This document shows, one piece after another, positions 11,601-21,077 of a DNA stretch of 64,000 nucleotides. Location of the stretch: positions 744,001 through 808,000 of the forward strand of contig JAMXDE010000006.1 in NCBI GenBank assembly GCA_026770025.1. Reading direction: 5' to 3'. A model generated the notes under the pieces. That model saw nothing but the letters and a program-made list of their open reading frames with translations, was not told where the DNA came from and ran no database searches. The position numbers and the translations under genes are program-made. Origin of the DNA: Craspedostauros australis (Eukaryota; Bacillariophyta; Bacillariophyceae; Mastogloiales; Achnanthaceae). Positions within the stretch are counted from its first letter, which is position 1; each line of letters starts with the position of its first letter.

Positions 11601-12399
11601 AGACTGGAACGAGGCCGATGTCCACCGATTTGTGAGTGCCTTCTTGGGTGTTCGCTTCCCAATGGCCCTCGCCCTCAACAAATGCGACCTACCATCAAGC
11701 AAGAAATACATTGAAGATGTTACATCGAAACTGCCGATCCACGGCGCACATGTCGGAACTCCCATGGTCGCCAAACAAGAAATGGGCTTCATCCGCAAAC
11801 ACTTGTTGAAACGATTGGAGACCCTAGAACAGGCCCGGGGTGGCACCGATGACCAATCCCACAAGCAATACATCGAACGCGGTAACAGCTCAGTGATCGA
11901 CCTGGACGTTTGGCAATGTCTGACATCTGCAATTTCACTGAAGGAACCCATGCTCGTGTTCCCCGTGTCGAACTTCACCACGTTCGCCCCGATGGTCGGA
12001 TTGAACCAGGTGGCAACGAATAGCCCGTCGTTGCCGAGCCCCGGAATGATAGCCTGCATCCAGGCATCGGGAGGTTGCCTGCCATCGCTCTGGGATCCCT
12101 CGAAGGAACGGTACGGCCTGGACAAGGATCGCGCGGAGGGAAAGGACAAGCAGCCACGTCGTGCCACGAAAGACGTCTCTCCGCTGCGGGATGTGCTGCT
12201 GATGAAGCCTGGGTCGACGGTCGAGGATGTGTTCCTCACACTGAAGAACTCAGGCGCCCTGAGCGGGGACTTCGTAAGGGCCGAGGCATGCGGCGGAGTG
12301 AGTAGAGAGAAGCCCAAGCCTGTTCCCAAACACACGATTTTAGGCCGTCACAATCGCATCATCAAAATCCAAACGACGAAGCGATCGCAGTGGCAGTAG
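8668..12399 (+). CDS. Fusion protein: FSH1-type serine hydrolase, RWD domain and Ygr210-type OBG GTPase with TGS tail
   Basis: One uninterrupted ORF of 1243 aa. Residues about 55-330 are an alpha/beta hydrolase of the FSH1 family: ILILHGNRQTG, EAPHMH, nucleophile motif GFSQG with Ser175, Asp262 in YGTQDP and His313. Residues about 445-585 are an RWD domain (DEVQALEAIYPDEF, HNYPNESLPRLSL) interrupted by a DFDFDFDF run. Residues about 695-1120 are an OBG-family GTPase: P-loop GKPSAGKS (705-712), PHPFTTINPN, DVAGLVPG, HVVDAS, and a canonical NKCD. The NKxD motif and the long insertions favour Ygr210 over YchF, whose G4 motif is NxxE. A TGS-like domain ends the protein (GSTVEDVFLTLKNSG, about 1180-1215). 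Ygr210 and YchF bind nucleotide and associate with ribosomes; RWD proteins such as Gir2/RWDD1 partner OBG-family DRG GTPases. The hydrolase substrate is unknown. All catalytic residues look intact. Confidence 0.92.
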   Translation: MARTGTNMPSASRKGGKGGDSQQRRHRRAQNPATSSAAASASASSARHTSVPAKGAILILHGNRQTGQLFLGRIERIVKRFRKEFGLRCVVPEAPHMHEGDGPRMKDPNEGKLQTWWHLDLKSNQYVGLEDSLDAIRQSITQHETNSTSGGKQSNENAQSRPPTSVPIVGILGFSQGARMAHLLALLHSRSQAVVPLSSGPGAAAQEPSDSYCWLPDLRFCIFVSGYDAPLPSNFPVQGSVEKQSDMISDKLSSLHVYGTQDPLVTPDQSKALLKLYPSNGSASSSELAESSEGTDRKKTAALRRSLEHDGKHFVPSKASHLETYSKFIATVCKHESTDGAVTNVPEKKTSQNDASTKAPSRAQSAQPSAIGGTRNSLASSAVPQNKTNPAGSATSSVSVRDEDSTKTAPQPPPPRIPLSKKTTAKISATVTATSKPDEESQQMQQDEVQALEAIYPDEFEMISTRKEVDFDFDFDFPIAFTIQLTPVDDGGAGAAATGDDDDGDNNWPPHKVSLRVDFPHNYPNESLPRLSLKHDNNIYEFPYLVQEQVVLAAERAAQEELGMPCVMSCIEGAKEFLDGPKWEAASQLRLAVNTNGEELGQGDEPMGDEHAADGETEKDALSAQQAPTSSLLARSQPKEIANATIEGLDIAKSILQRHANSSKHDAKTSTESVSVDASGAVGNTGSGGGGGGGSFWTYTIGLVGKPSAGKSTFFNAATAFARQTGHDDSKSAAKRKETASVLNMDADMMADMMAEEASKRLGGASMAPHPFTTINPNVGFCLVPAPLGSCPEDDLPNHVESRTYGSTHGRTATGRRFLPVLLKDVAGLVPGAYKGKGRGNQFLNDLCDSHVLIHVVDASGTADAQGNRTVTTEVSDLMTSSASGNNDQRDADEGDEASADYTNPLTDLAWIRTELLQWVTMNLMAKWDTVQRKGRIKLVGMLSGYGQPQATTHDVCDALEHFMEATYQRSNVLDSIPDWNEADVHRFVSAFLGVRFPMALALNKCDLPSSKKYIEDVTSKLPIHGAHVGTPMVAKQEMGFIRKHLLKRLETLEQARGGTDDQSHKQYIERGNSSVIDLDVWQCLTSAISLKEPMLVFPVSNFTTFAPMVGLNQVATNSPSLPSPGMIACIQASGGCLPSLWDPSKERYGLDKDRAEGKDKQPRRATKDVSPLRDVLLMKPGSTVEDVFLTLKNSGALSGDFVRAEACGGVSREKPKPVPKHTILGRHNRIIKIQTTKRSQWQ

Positions 12400-13107
12400 A
12401 CCATCTTGTTGCCATGGAAAGACGGAGAGAGGCCAATGTTGCAATGCAAATTAGAACGATACTGGTCTCGTCTGATCCCTCATTTATTGTAGTTGATCGA
12501 CAAACGAAGCATCGACCATACTCGCACATTTTCGTAGATACAAATTGGAGAGCGACACTATTCTGCGCCACGGATACGACCTGGAGAGGCCGAAACGTAG
12601 CTCGCATAACACGTGCTTGTTCCTTTGAAACATGACAATACACCACATTGGAGAGTACGTACAGCCCTCGACGATGTCCTGTCCATCGTGATGTGAAAAG
12701 GCTGAACTATTCCTCGTATTATGGAGGTGGATGAAAGTCCACTCGCGCACAGGTTTCCAAATCTGACGTCCGACAGAAACACCCAAGTGAGAGAACCCAA
12801 CATGGACGCAGCCACAGTCCAGCACACATACCTCAGATTCCGTACCCCCTCCATGTGTTCCACATGGAGTTGAAAGGAGGCGGAGAAAAGCGTCGCCGAC
12901 GCAGTCGCAGCATAAGACCGACTAATCCTTGAGTTATTTATTTATTTATTCCTCGTATTATGGAATACAATGACTGTGTCAACTCCACCATAAAGGAAAC
13001 TCTGTGTCCAGGGGATCGCGAAAGACGTCCGTGCTGATGGCTGAGTCAATCCTTGGCTGCCCGATAGAAAGCAATACACCATGCTCGTGCTGAACGAAGA
13101 ACTCCGC
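12400..13107. other. Intergenic region between convergent genes
   Basis: No supported gene. Both flanking genes end here. Two similar CTCGTATTATGGA segments occur at 12713 and 12953, the second followed by TTTATTTATTTATT-like AT-rich sequence just upstream. Confidence 0.6.
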
Positions 13108-15021
13108 TCACTCCTCCTTGTCTTCTGATGCATGGTCTGTGTTGTCGTCTGCTGCCGCATTTCCGCTGCTGCTGTTTGCAGATGAATCGGTCGCCGCTGC
13201 TGCAGGTGGCGCAGACGGTGCTCCTGCGGGTGGCATCGGCGAGGAAAGCAGTTGATCCACTGCGCGGTTCAGGTTGCCAAAACTGGCTTGCAACGCTGCC
13301 AAGTTCGCCTGTTCGTCGTCAAAGCCCATGTTTCGCAGCTCCGCCAGCTGCGATCGGTACGTGTCGGCAGGATGCATGTTGGAGGGCGGCGTGGCTGAAG
13401 CGCCACCGCCGAATCCCGTCTGCATATTCTGGAACTGCTGCATCATGGAGCCGAAGTCGAGAGGGGCCATCCCGCCTGGAGCTGGGGCCGCGCGGTTGGC
13501 TTGATGACCGAGCAAAGTGCTGAAGTCAAGCGGTGGTGCGCCCGTTCCACCAACAGCTGGGGTCGTTGGCGATGCGCCCGTCCCGCCGAAGGATTGCTGG
13601 AGCTGCATCATGGTACGAAGGTTGTCGGGATTCATCATCTCACGGATCATGTTGTTGGCCATCTCCGGATTCTGCGCAAACATCTGTCGGAACATGGGGT
13701 TCTGCGCTTCCATCATGCTGCGGATCATGTCTGGATTTTGCTGCACCATGTTATCCATCATCTGACGCATCATGGGATTTTCGAGCATGTTCATCACCTG
13801 CTCCATTTGCTGAGGGGAACCAGGCATGCCATTCATGTCAGGCATCATGTTGGCCATGCCTGTTCCTGTTCCTGCCCCCGCTCCTGCCGCCCAAGGATTG
13901 AATGGTTGATTGGCCGCAGACGACGACGACGACGACGAAGGTGCCACGGCCTGCTGACCTGGAGCAGCGCCAGCTCCCATGCCGCCGTTGGCAATCGCGG
14001 CCCATGGATTTGCCATGGACATGCTGGGCATGTTCTGTGCAGATGGCCGCGATGGTGCTGATGCAGGGCTCGGGCTGCCCCACGGATTTGGCATGGCGGT
14101 GCCGCGTGCACCGTCGCCCTGAGTCTGAGAGGACTGATTGGCAGCGTTGCCGGAAGTTGCCGATGCAGAGAAGGGCGACGATGACTGCGCCTCCATCATG
14201 GGTTCTTGGATGTCGCGGTACATGCTGGAAAGTGCCCGGAAGCCACCTGGGATATTCTCCAGCTGGGACATGGCCAGATCCTGCTGCCTCATCGCCTGCT
14301 GCATGGCGTTCGGGTTGCGCATCATCTGGATGGCCTGATCCAGCATGGCCGGGTCGTTCCACATCTGTCGGATCTGCGGATTGCGATCCATGAGCTCCTG
14401 CATCTGCGGGTTGGATTGCATGGAGGACTGCAGCACGTTGCGCATGAGATCTGGATTGTCCATGAGCGATTGCATCATGGGGGAGTTCATCATGCTCTGC
14501 ATTTGCTCCGGAGATGGCATCTGTCCTGGCGTCATCATTGGCATGCCGAAGGGATTGGCCGAATTAGCCGCATTGTTTGCATTGGCCCCAGCTCCTGTTC
14601 CTGCTCCTGCTCCTGATACTGCTGGCGATGACCATGGATTGGGAGCTGACGTGCCTGTTGCGGACGGAGCATTCACAAATGCCGGCGCTTGCACTTGTGG
14701 CTGAGACTGCGCCGACGTTGTCGGCTGCGAATTAGACGCAGTGGACCCAGCAGGTGCGGCGGCCGACTGCGGCTTGCCAAGCACCAGGAAAACGGTAGCC
14801 TCATTGACGATGCCGTAGTCCGAAAGCTTGCGCTCGTCGTCGTCCAGAATCCGTCCCTTGTACACCAATCTCTGGCGGTTGGCTGGGCAGTCGAACTGGA
14901 CGGCTGCGATAGCGTCCTTGAACTGAGGCACGAGACTGTCAGGAGAGATCTCAACCTCGAAGCACTTCCCGCTCGAAAGGCGGATCTTCAGCTGCCACTT
15001 CTCGCTGCTTTCCGTTGTCAT
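13108..15021 (-). CDS. DSK2: Ubiquilin / Dsk2, ubiquitin shuttle and chaperone protein
   Basis: The 637-aa product has the full ubiquilin layout. An N-terminal ubiquitin-like domain (about residues 9-83: WQLKIRLSSGKCFEVEI, QRLVYKGRILDDDERKLSDYG) docks on the proteasome. Two Met/Asn/Gln-rich STI1-type regions (about 165-275 and 395-480), with repeated MRNPNAMQQ- and MNPDNLRTM-like helices, bind hydrophobic client segments. A C-terminal UBA domain (about 553-593: YRSQLAELRNMGFDDEQANLAALQ) binds ubiquitin chains. Linkers are Ala/Gly/Pro-rich and the last 25 residues are acidic. Role: delivers ubiquitylated or mislocalised membrane proteins to the proteasome in the cytosol and nucleus. Single exon. 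It faces the same way as the eRF3 gene upstream of it and ends tail to tail with the GTPase fusion gene. Confidence 0.94.
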   Translation of the reverse strand: MTTESSEKWQLKIRLSSGKCFEVEISPDSLVPQFKDAIAAVQFDCPANRQRLVYKGRILDDDERKLSDYGIVNEATVFLVLGKPQSAAAPAGSTASNSQPTTSAQSQPQVQAPAFVNAPSATGTSAPNPWSSPAVSGAGAGTGAGANANNAANSANPFGMPMMTPGQMPSPEQMQSMMNSPMMQSLMDNPDLMRNVLQSSMQSNPQMQELMDRNPQIRQMWNDPAMLDQAIQMMRNPNAMQQAMRQQDLAMSQLENIPGGFRALSSMYRDIQEPMMEAQSSSPFSASATSGNAANQSSQTQGDGARGTAMPNPWGSPSPASAPSRPSAQNMPSMSMANPWAAIANGGMGAGAAPGQQAVAPSSSSSSSAANQPFNPWAAGAGAGTGTGMANMMPDMNGMPGSPQQMEQVMNMLENPMMRQMMDNMVQQNPDMIRSMMEAQNPMFRQMFAQNPEMANNMIREMMNPDNLRTMMQLQQSFGGTGASPTTPAVGGTGAPPLDFSTLLGHQANRAAPAPGGMAPLDFGSMMQQFQNMQTGFGGGASATPPSNMHPADTYRSQLAELRNMGFDDEQANLAALQASFGNLNRAVDQLLSSPMPPAGAPSAPPAAAATDSSANSSSGNAAADDNTDHASEDKEE

Positions 15022-16053
15022 TGTTGAGGTGATGGTATTGCGTGCACAAGACTCCTCTTCTCTGCTGGATGTAGGTACTCTACTCGTGAACCTCTTTGCG
15101 TCTCACGACGAACTTGCAGTTGTTGAGATTTACCTCTGTGAGCGTGTGAGCGTTCGAGTTTGTTGCAGATGCAGGAGTTCGTGTGTGACTCGGAAGACTC
15201 TCCAGATAGTATGCGTCTCACTCTGTAATGCGGGTTCTGTTGCTCCGGAGGTACACTATTCTATTTTATAGTAATACTAGTCGTATACAATATGTGAAGA
15301 GATGGTGGAGTCGATGTGGTTGCCAACGGTGGTCCTCCGTTCCCTCTTCTGCCAAGTACTCGTACCTCGTCCAATGAATGCAGACTTGGAGCGCAGAATA
15401 GTATGAGGACGCACATGGCGCGAGAGGGTGAATGTGCGCGCTTCTGCTGTCGATGTGGTTCGCTTGGGTTCGTGCTGTTTCTTTCAAACCTTTACAGTTG
15501 CGGTGAAATATACATTACAACGCGCTATTTAGAAACAAACAATGCGAAATAATTGGAGGCTTGATATTAATTACCGGTACTCCTGACGACGAGACAACAA
15601 TCATCGTCCTTCTTCGCTGCATTTCTGTACGGATAGATGCACTTACGTCTCCCTGGAGACAGCGAGATCGCTAAAGTACACCATGCAATGCCATGCAATC
15701 GTTTGTGTCATGAAACGTGTTGTTTATCGCGTTCTGCTGAAGAGCGCGTGTAGTAGCTGGCAAAGCAAGAGAATCGCATCGATCTACCATCTGCCAGCTA
15801 TCTGCATGTTCCGGCGATCGCGAAACGATGCTTCTCCGCAGTTGCATCTTCATGGCTCAGGTGAAGTCCTCGGGGGGTCGACTGATGCGGCTGGGTCAAC
15901 GCATGCGGCAAAGCGCGCAATCGGGGACCTTCATGCTCAAGCTTGGCGACAGCAAGGATAAACCACCTTGAATATCGTCGTCGATAAGTGGTCGTACAGC
16001 GAACGCCACTAGGTATCCATCAACGGGGGGCTTGGGCTGTACTCGCATTGTGC
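15022..16053. other. Intergenic region, 1.0 kb
   Basis: No supported gene. It contains the DSK2 promoter and the eRF3 3' flank. A TATTCTATTTTATAGTAATA-type AT-rich segment lies at 15250-15275 and a TACTCGTA motif at 15357. Confidence 0.6.
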
Positions 16054-17850
16054 TTAGGAATCCTTCTTCGGTGGAAGCTTCGTAATCTTGCCAATCGCGA
16101 TGGTCTTTCCCTCCGTTCGCAGTGTGAAACGTCCCAAGAATGGCATACTTTGGAATGTGTCCACTGGGACGGTTCGACCGAGCTCGATCATGCACACCAC
16201 GCGCATGCCGATGTTCGCGAAGCGTGCGTTGTTGCCCTTGGCCACCTTGCCCTTCTTGTCGGTGGTTTCGAAGATCTTCACGATGGTGCACTCCTCCTCC
16301 ACGCAGTGAGCATGGAAGATGGCCTGGAAGCCAGCTGTCATTATTCTCGTGTTCTCGGGCATTTCCACGACAGCCATTTGACAGATGATCTTGTCGACGG
16401 CTCTGCAGGCAGGCTGGGTGCAGATGACGAAGCCCTTCCTCACATCCTCCACGCCAGCTCCGTTGAGCTTGATGAGGACGTTTTCACCGGGTCGGGCTCC
16501 GGAAACAGGGTCTTCGTTCGCCCAAACTGCGTCGACCTTGTATTCGTTTCTCGTAGGCATCAGCATCACCTTCATTCCTGGCTTTACGACGCCGCTCTCC
16601 ACCTTGCCCATGGCGATGGTGCCGCGATCGTTGTAGCGATCGAGCACAGGGATGCGGAGTGGGGCCTGTGCGTCGCGCCCGCCGATCTGCATCGAGTCCA
16701 GGAGTCCCAGCAATGTGGAGACGCTGGTGTTGTTCTCACCCTTCGTGTGTGATGGCTTCCACCAGGGGCAGACCGAAGCATCGACCTCGTCCTTGACGTT
16801 GGCTCCGCTCAAACCGGAAATCGGGATGAACTTGACTTCCTTCTTGATCGTGAATCCGCAGCTCTTCAGGAATGGCCGCAGCTTGGTGACGCACTCATCG
16901 TAACGCTCCTTGGACCAGTTCACGGTCGGGTCGTCCATCTTGTTGACGACCACGATGAGGTAGGAGACGCCGAGAGTCTTGGCGAGCATGGCGTGCTCTC
17001 GGGTCTGGCCACCACGGTCGAAGCCTGTCTCGAATTCTCCCTTACGTGCGGAGATCACGAGCACCGCGATGTCGGCCTGGCTGGCACCCATGATCATGTT
17101 CGGCACGTAGTTCTTGTGACCTGGTGCATCCAGGATGGTGTAGCGCTTGTCCTTCGTTTCGAGGTGAGCCTTGCCGACCTCCACGGTCTTTCCCTTCGCG
17201 CGTTCCTCTTCATTCGTGTCCATGATGAATGCCAGGAACCAGGACTCGCGATTTCGCTCCTTGGCTTCGCGCTCGTACCTCTCGATGGTGCGCTTGTCGA
17301 CGTTGTCGGTGAGGTAGAGGATGTTTCCAGAGAGCGTCGATTTTCCTGCATCGACATGCCCGATGAAAACCAAGTTGAAATGCTCTCTCGGATCACCTTC
17401 AGTCAATGCGGCTGCGCTTTCTTCGAGCACAGGCCGGGCTGCTGGCTGTGGCGCGCTTTCAGGTTTGTCGCTCACCTTCAGCTTGTCGGTGGCTTCCTGC
17501 GCAAGGGATTCGTCCGCAGATGCCGCCGGCTCCTCTTGTGTCTGTTGTTGCGCCTCCAGCTCTGCCTCGTCGACGGTACCCAACAAGGCCTGCACCTCTG
17601 GATACTTGGAGAGGGAGTCTGGGTCGCTGATCATTTTCAATGCCTTCGTACGATCGCCTTCTGCAACCTTCAGTACGGCCTTCCAAAGAGGATCATTCTC
17701 ATCGACCTGGTCGCTGTCATCTTTGGCGGGCACAGGTGCGGGTGCAGGAGCTGGCGCGGGAGCTGGGGCTGCCGCAGTGGGTGGCGTCCACGACTTGGCC
17801 GCCACCGATGGCTTCCATTCGCTTGCCTTGGGATCCATCATGTTGCTCAT
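16054..17850 (-). CDS. SUP35: Eukaryotic translation release factor eRF3 (Sup35/GSPT)
   Basis: The 598-aa product is the class II release factor, a GTPase that partners eRF1 at stop codons. From about residue 165 it is an EF-1alpha-like GTPase: GHVDAGKST (G1), the eRF3 signature REAKERNRESW, GKTVEVGKAHLETK (the G2 region, with TVEVG where EF-1alpha has ITID), DAPGHKNYV (G3), VVNKMDDPTVNW (G4), then domains 2 and 3 ending KLPPKKDS. The N-terminus is short and lacks the Q/N-rich prion domain of yeast Sup35. Residues 5-14, MDPKASEWKP, fit a PAM2 motif, the short peptide by which animal eRF3 binds the MLLE domain of poly(A)-binding protein. An Ala/Pro-rich stretch and an acidic helical part follow. 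Single exon, start AAAAGATGAGC. Identification is secure; the PAM2 reading is an inference. Confidence 0.96.
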   Translation of the reverse strand: MSNMMDPKASEWKPSVAAKSWTPPTAAAPAPAPAPAPAPVPAKDDSDQVDENDPLWKAVLKVAEGDRTKALKMISDPDSLSKYPEVQALLGTVDEAELEAQQQTQEEPAASADESLAQEATDKLKVSDKPESAPQPAARPVLEESAAALTEGDPREHFNLVFIGHVDAGKSTLSGNILYLTDNVDKRTIERYEREAKERNRESWFLAFIMDTNEEERAKGKTVEVGKAHLETKDKRYTILDAPGHKNYVPNMIMGASQADIAVLVISARKGEFETGFDRGGQTREHAMLAKTLGVSYLIVVVNKMDDPTVNWSKERYDECVTKLRPFLKSCGFTIKKEVKFIPISGLSGANVKDEVDASVCPWWKPSHTKGENNTSVSTLLGLLDSMQIGGRDAQAPLRIPVLDRYNDRGTIAMGKVESGVVKPGMKVMLMPTRNEYKVDAVWANEDPVSGARPGENVLIKLNGAGVEDVRKGFVICTQPACRAVDKIICQMAVVEMPENTRIMTAGFQAIFHAHCVEEECTIVKIFETTDKKGKVAKGNNARFANIGMRVVCMIELGRTVPVDTFQSMPFLGRFTLRTEGKTIAIGKITKLPPKKDS

Positions 17851-18252
17851 CTTTTATGGGATGCTTTTGAGTTCGAGTACGTGGTTATGCGGATTGGCAC
17901 TTGTGCTGTTGTATCGCAGTCGTCGCGTTTGCAATTTGTGCTAGTGTTGGACCACCCTTGTTCTATTCCTTGGTCGATCTATAGTAGAATGCTCTAGAAT
18001 GTATGCTGCTCTCAATGCCTGCTCGTGAAGGATGATACACACACGTAGATGCGTTGCTCAGAGCACAGGAGTACATAAAATGGTCGACAGCATTGCATGC
18101 AAGTGTGAGTAAGGTGAGATAATGCGCGGCGAGGTTGGAGGACAAGGAAGCAGAGTGGAGTACTCTCTCTGGAGAAGATGATCATAGCTCGTATTTCCGC
18201 CACAGAGCCGAACAAGATCAGGCGAGATGTATCGGCGTGGCAGGGTTGTCAT

Positions 18253-18288
<36 letters not shown>

Positions 18289-19408
18289 CGATTCGCTCCA
18301 GAGACACTATGTCTTTCATCTGGCCGTTGCTCTTGTTCACGCACGCGAGGGGCGCGTGACGAATGTCTCCGTCGGCAACTCGAATGATCCCCAATGCTCC
18401 ATCCGCTAGTGCACAGCCATGTTGAAGTGGGCATCAGAAGATCAGAAGCTGCCGTGGGCATGCCATCCGCCATGGCATCAGATCACTGGATCGCGCTGAA
18501 AGGGTCTGGATCATCAGCGACACCGTTCATGCCCGGATGATCTGTTTGCATCTGTGCGCCGCTGCGTCTTCGCGTTTGACATAGCCGGACTCCCTGGAGA
18601 GCGCGTCCAATCCATGGGGCAGTCGTGCACCGCAGCATTGCTGACCCGAGCGTCACCGATTCGCCGACCCTGCAATCCACCCTGCCCCTTTCCTTGCTTT
18701 GCTCTCTTCCTCTGCGTTTTCCGTACCTTTCAGATAGAGTGACTGCGTTGATGGGAGTGAGATGGTGGAAGTAGGAACCCTGGTACGAATAGCTGGTGGA
18801 GTACAGGGATGTACTCGGACGATGGGTCAACGACGGACCTCCTCAAGTGCGATGGGTGGTGCGAGCTGTCCTTCTTTTCTTGGTGCCTTTCGCGTGCAGC
18901 ATCCAGAGTCCGATGCCGCGATCTGTCCGGTTGTTTTGCTGGTTTCTGTTCCTGTCGTCGCTCTCTTTCGCCCAAACGTCGCTGTTGTGTCGTGTCGTGT
19001 CGTGTCGTGTATTGACCGCCACACATTTCTTCGCACATGGAGTACCCTGTGATACTATCGATACTTCCTTTTCTGGGTTCAAGATATACTAAGCATGATG
19101 TATATTCATAGAGTGCTCTTCCCTCGACCTTGTGGGTCACGAAATACCGACAAGATCCTGTCGACGACACCACAACATGAAACAGAAGACAACGCGAACC
19201 GATCTTTTTTCTGGGGAGCAACACATCTTTGGTCGAGTGCTGGTCGTTCACAATCCGGCGCGTCGGAATGCCATTGAGTCGCCGTTGACCTATCGCACTT
19301 ACCTATTGTCCTCGCACCACACATGCCCTACCTCGAGCATCCTCAACAGAGTTGACAGTCGCACCACACCAAGGCCCAAACGCGAAAGGTCCACAACAGG
19401 CGAACAGG
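17851..19408. other. Divergent intergenic region, 1.56 kb
   Basis: It lies between the eRF3 and MIC19-like genes and must hold both promoters. No supported gene. It contains a (GA)n run at 18254-18285, a TGTCG pentanucleotide repeat near 18990-19010 and a CTCGTA motif at 18188. Confidence 0.6.
18254..18285. repeat. (GA)n microsatellite
   Basis: About 15 GA units between the divergent eRF3 and MIC19-like genes. Confidence 0.9.
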
Positions 19409-20399
19409 ATGGGAAATCAGGCCAGCACAACAGGCGCCGTAGAGGGCAGCGGGCAGCAAGAGACCCTCCGGCTGTCTCAGGATATGCAAGGTGCGAATCC
19501 ACATCACTGAGCAGTGCGGGGTGATGCAGTACATGCCATACCCGTACACCTACACGTACAAGCATGTCGGATGATCATCACGGTTATCGTCGCGGTTATT
19601 GTCACAACGAGCGATGTCTGTGCCAAAGGGGTAGACATTTCGACCGATAGTCGTACACTGCAAGCCTGCTGTTCCATGATATGATATGATATGATATTAT
19701 CTATTTCATGCTATCTGCCACGCAATCCTGTCCTATGCTCCATGATGACTGTCCGCCGTGCCAACCTACTCACACCCATACTTGCTCTATTCTCCCCGTT
19801 CCACATAACCGGCATGTCCGTCCTGGTACATACAATTGCAAAATATTCCGCCACTTCCACCGCTCCATGCGGATACTCCACGATGCATGGTACCATCCAC
19901 ACCCGGCTCCGCCTACTGCCTGCATGTGCTCGAATGTACAATATCAGCCACCATCGCCGCGGACTTCGAGAAAGAACAGATAGCGAAGTTGTTTGGCAAG
20001 CAGCTGGAGAACATCGGCGAGAGAAAATCTCAGCGCGTCACCCAAACGCTCGAAGCCAAAACGAAGCTTCAGGAGCACGCTAAAGCGTTCCGAGAGCAGA
20101 ATGAACGAACGCATTCGCAGCTCGATCAGAGCATCGAGGCCATGGAGGATAAGCTATCGGATCATTTCAATGCCGTTGCCTACGACGCACAGAGACTAGA
20201 GAGTCGGTACATCGGCGACAAGGGGCGTATGAGCACTGCGGCCTTGCGATGTGCAGAACAACGCAGCAACATGGTTGCCTGCGTAAACAAACAGGGAAGC
20301 GGAGGCGGAAGCACAGATATCGCGGCTTGCGATGTGACCCTGAAACTCTTGGATGCATGCGTTTCACGAATAGTCACCGGTGAAGACGGAACTGCTTAG
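19409..20399 (+). CDS. MIC19: MIC19/CHCHD3-like twin CX9C mitochondrial protein, two exons
   Basis: Proposed exons are 19409-19490 and 19948-20399 with a 457-bp intron (donor AAG|GTGCGA, acceptor ATATCAG), phase 1, giving 177 aa. Exon 1 starts MGNQAS, a good N-myristoylation signal, and continues ETLRLSQDMQ. Exon 2 gives a charged coiled coil (KEQIAKLFGKQ, KAFREQNERTHSQLDQ) and a C-terminal CHCH fold with two CX9C pairs: C129/C139 and C155/C165. Myristoylated N-terminus, coiled coil and C-terminal CHCH domain in this order are the layout of MIC19/CHCHD3, a MICOS subunit of the inner membrane facing the intermembrane space; the paired cysteines would be oxidised by Mia40. The exon 1 link is inferred from frame, splice sites and family layout. 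The CX9C pairs are directly visible. Another CHCH-family member is possible. Confidence 0.66.
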
Positions 20400-21077
20400 A
20401 GTATGGCACACTAGAGTGTGAGTATGCACCCTCGAGAGAGGAGACCAAATCAACATCGCAAGGTCAGTTCCGGCGTGCTGTACATTGCACATGGAACAGG
20501 CCGTATTAGAACGTGCCCTGCTCGTCTGACTGGAAGCCACTATTTGCAGGACCCCATGTATGTTATCTTCTTTCGGAGCATGCTAGAGTGCAACTACGAA
20601 CACTCAAGCATTCAAGAAGGCAGCACAACCGTCAGAAGCCGACAAGGACTCTGCTTTGGTTGTTGGTGTGCTGCTGAGTCGTTTGTGCTCTGTTGGTAGT
20701 CCCAGAGTATGTTCGATAGGCATGATTCGACATAGAGGCACGTACTCGTGTGGTGCCATACATATTGCAGGCACTTTCCACCGCGCCACTCCATTGTGTG
20801 TAATAATGCTTTACTTTTTTGGCCTGCATGTCTCTGGTATGGCTGAGCAGTGCCAGCTGCTTGGGCATTGTCGTTGAAATGGTCCAGTGCACGTGTAGCA
20901 GAGCGTATCTTTTTATCTGTATTTATCATGCGTAGAGTAATCTCCTTCCCATTCAATCAGGCTCCGGCTACTCTGAGCATCTCCAACGACCAGCTCAAGT
21001 GGATGCATGATAGAGTGCTCCTGGAGCCGCAACGCGCTTTGTGGACATGGGGGGCATGCTATGCTGCTCTGATCACT
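20400..21077. other. Intergenic region between convergent genes
   Basis: No supported gene in 0.68 kb; it holds the 3' flanks of the MIC19-like and CDK-like genes. Confidence 0.6.
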
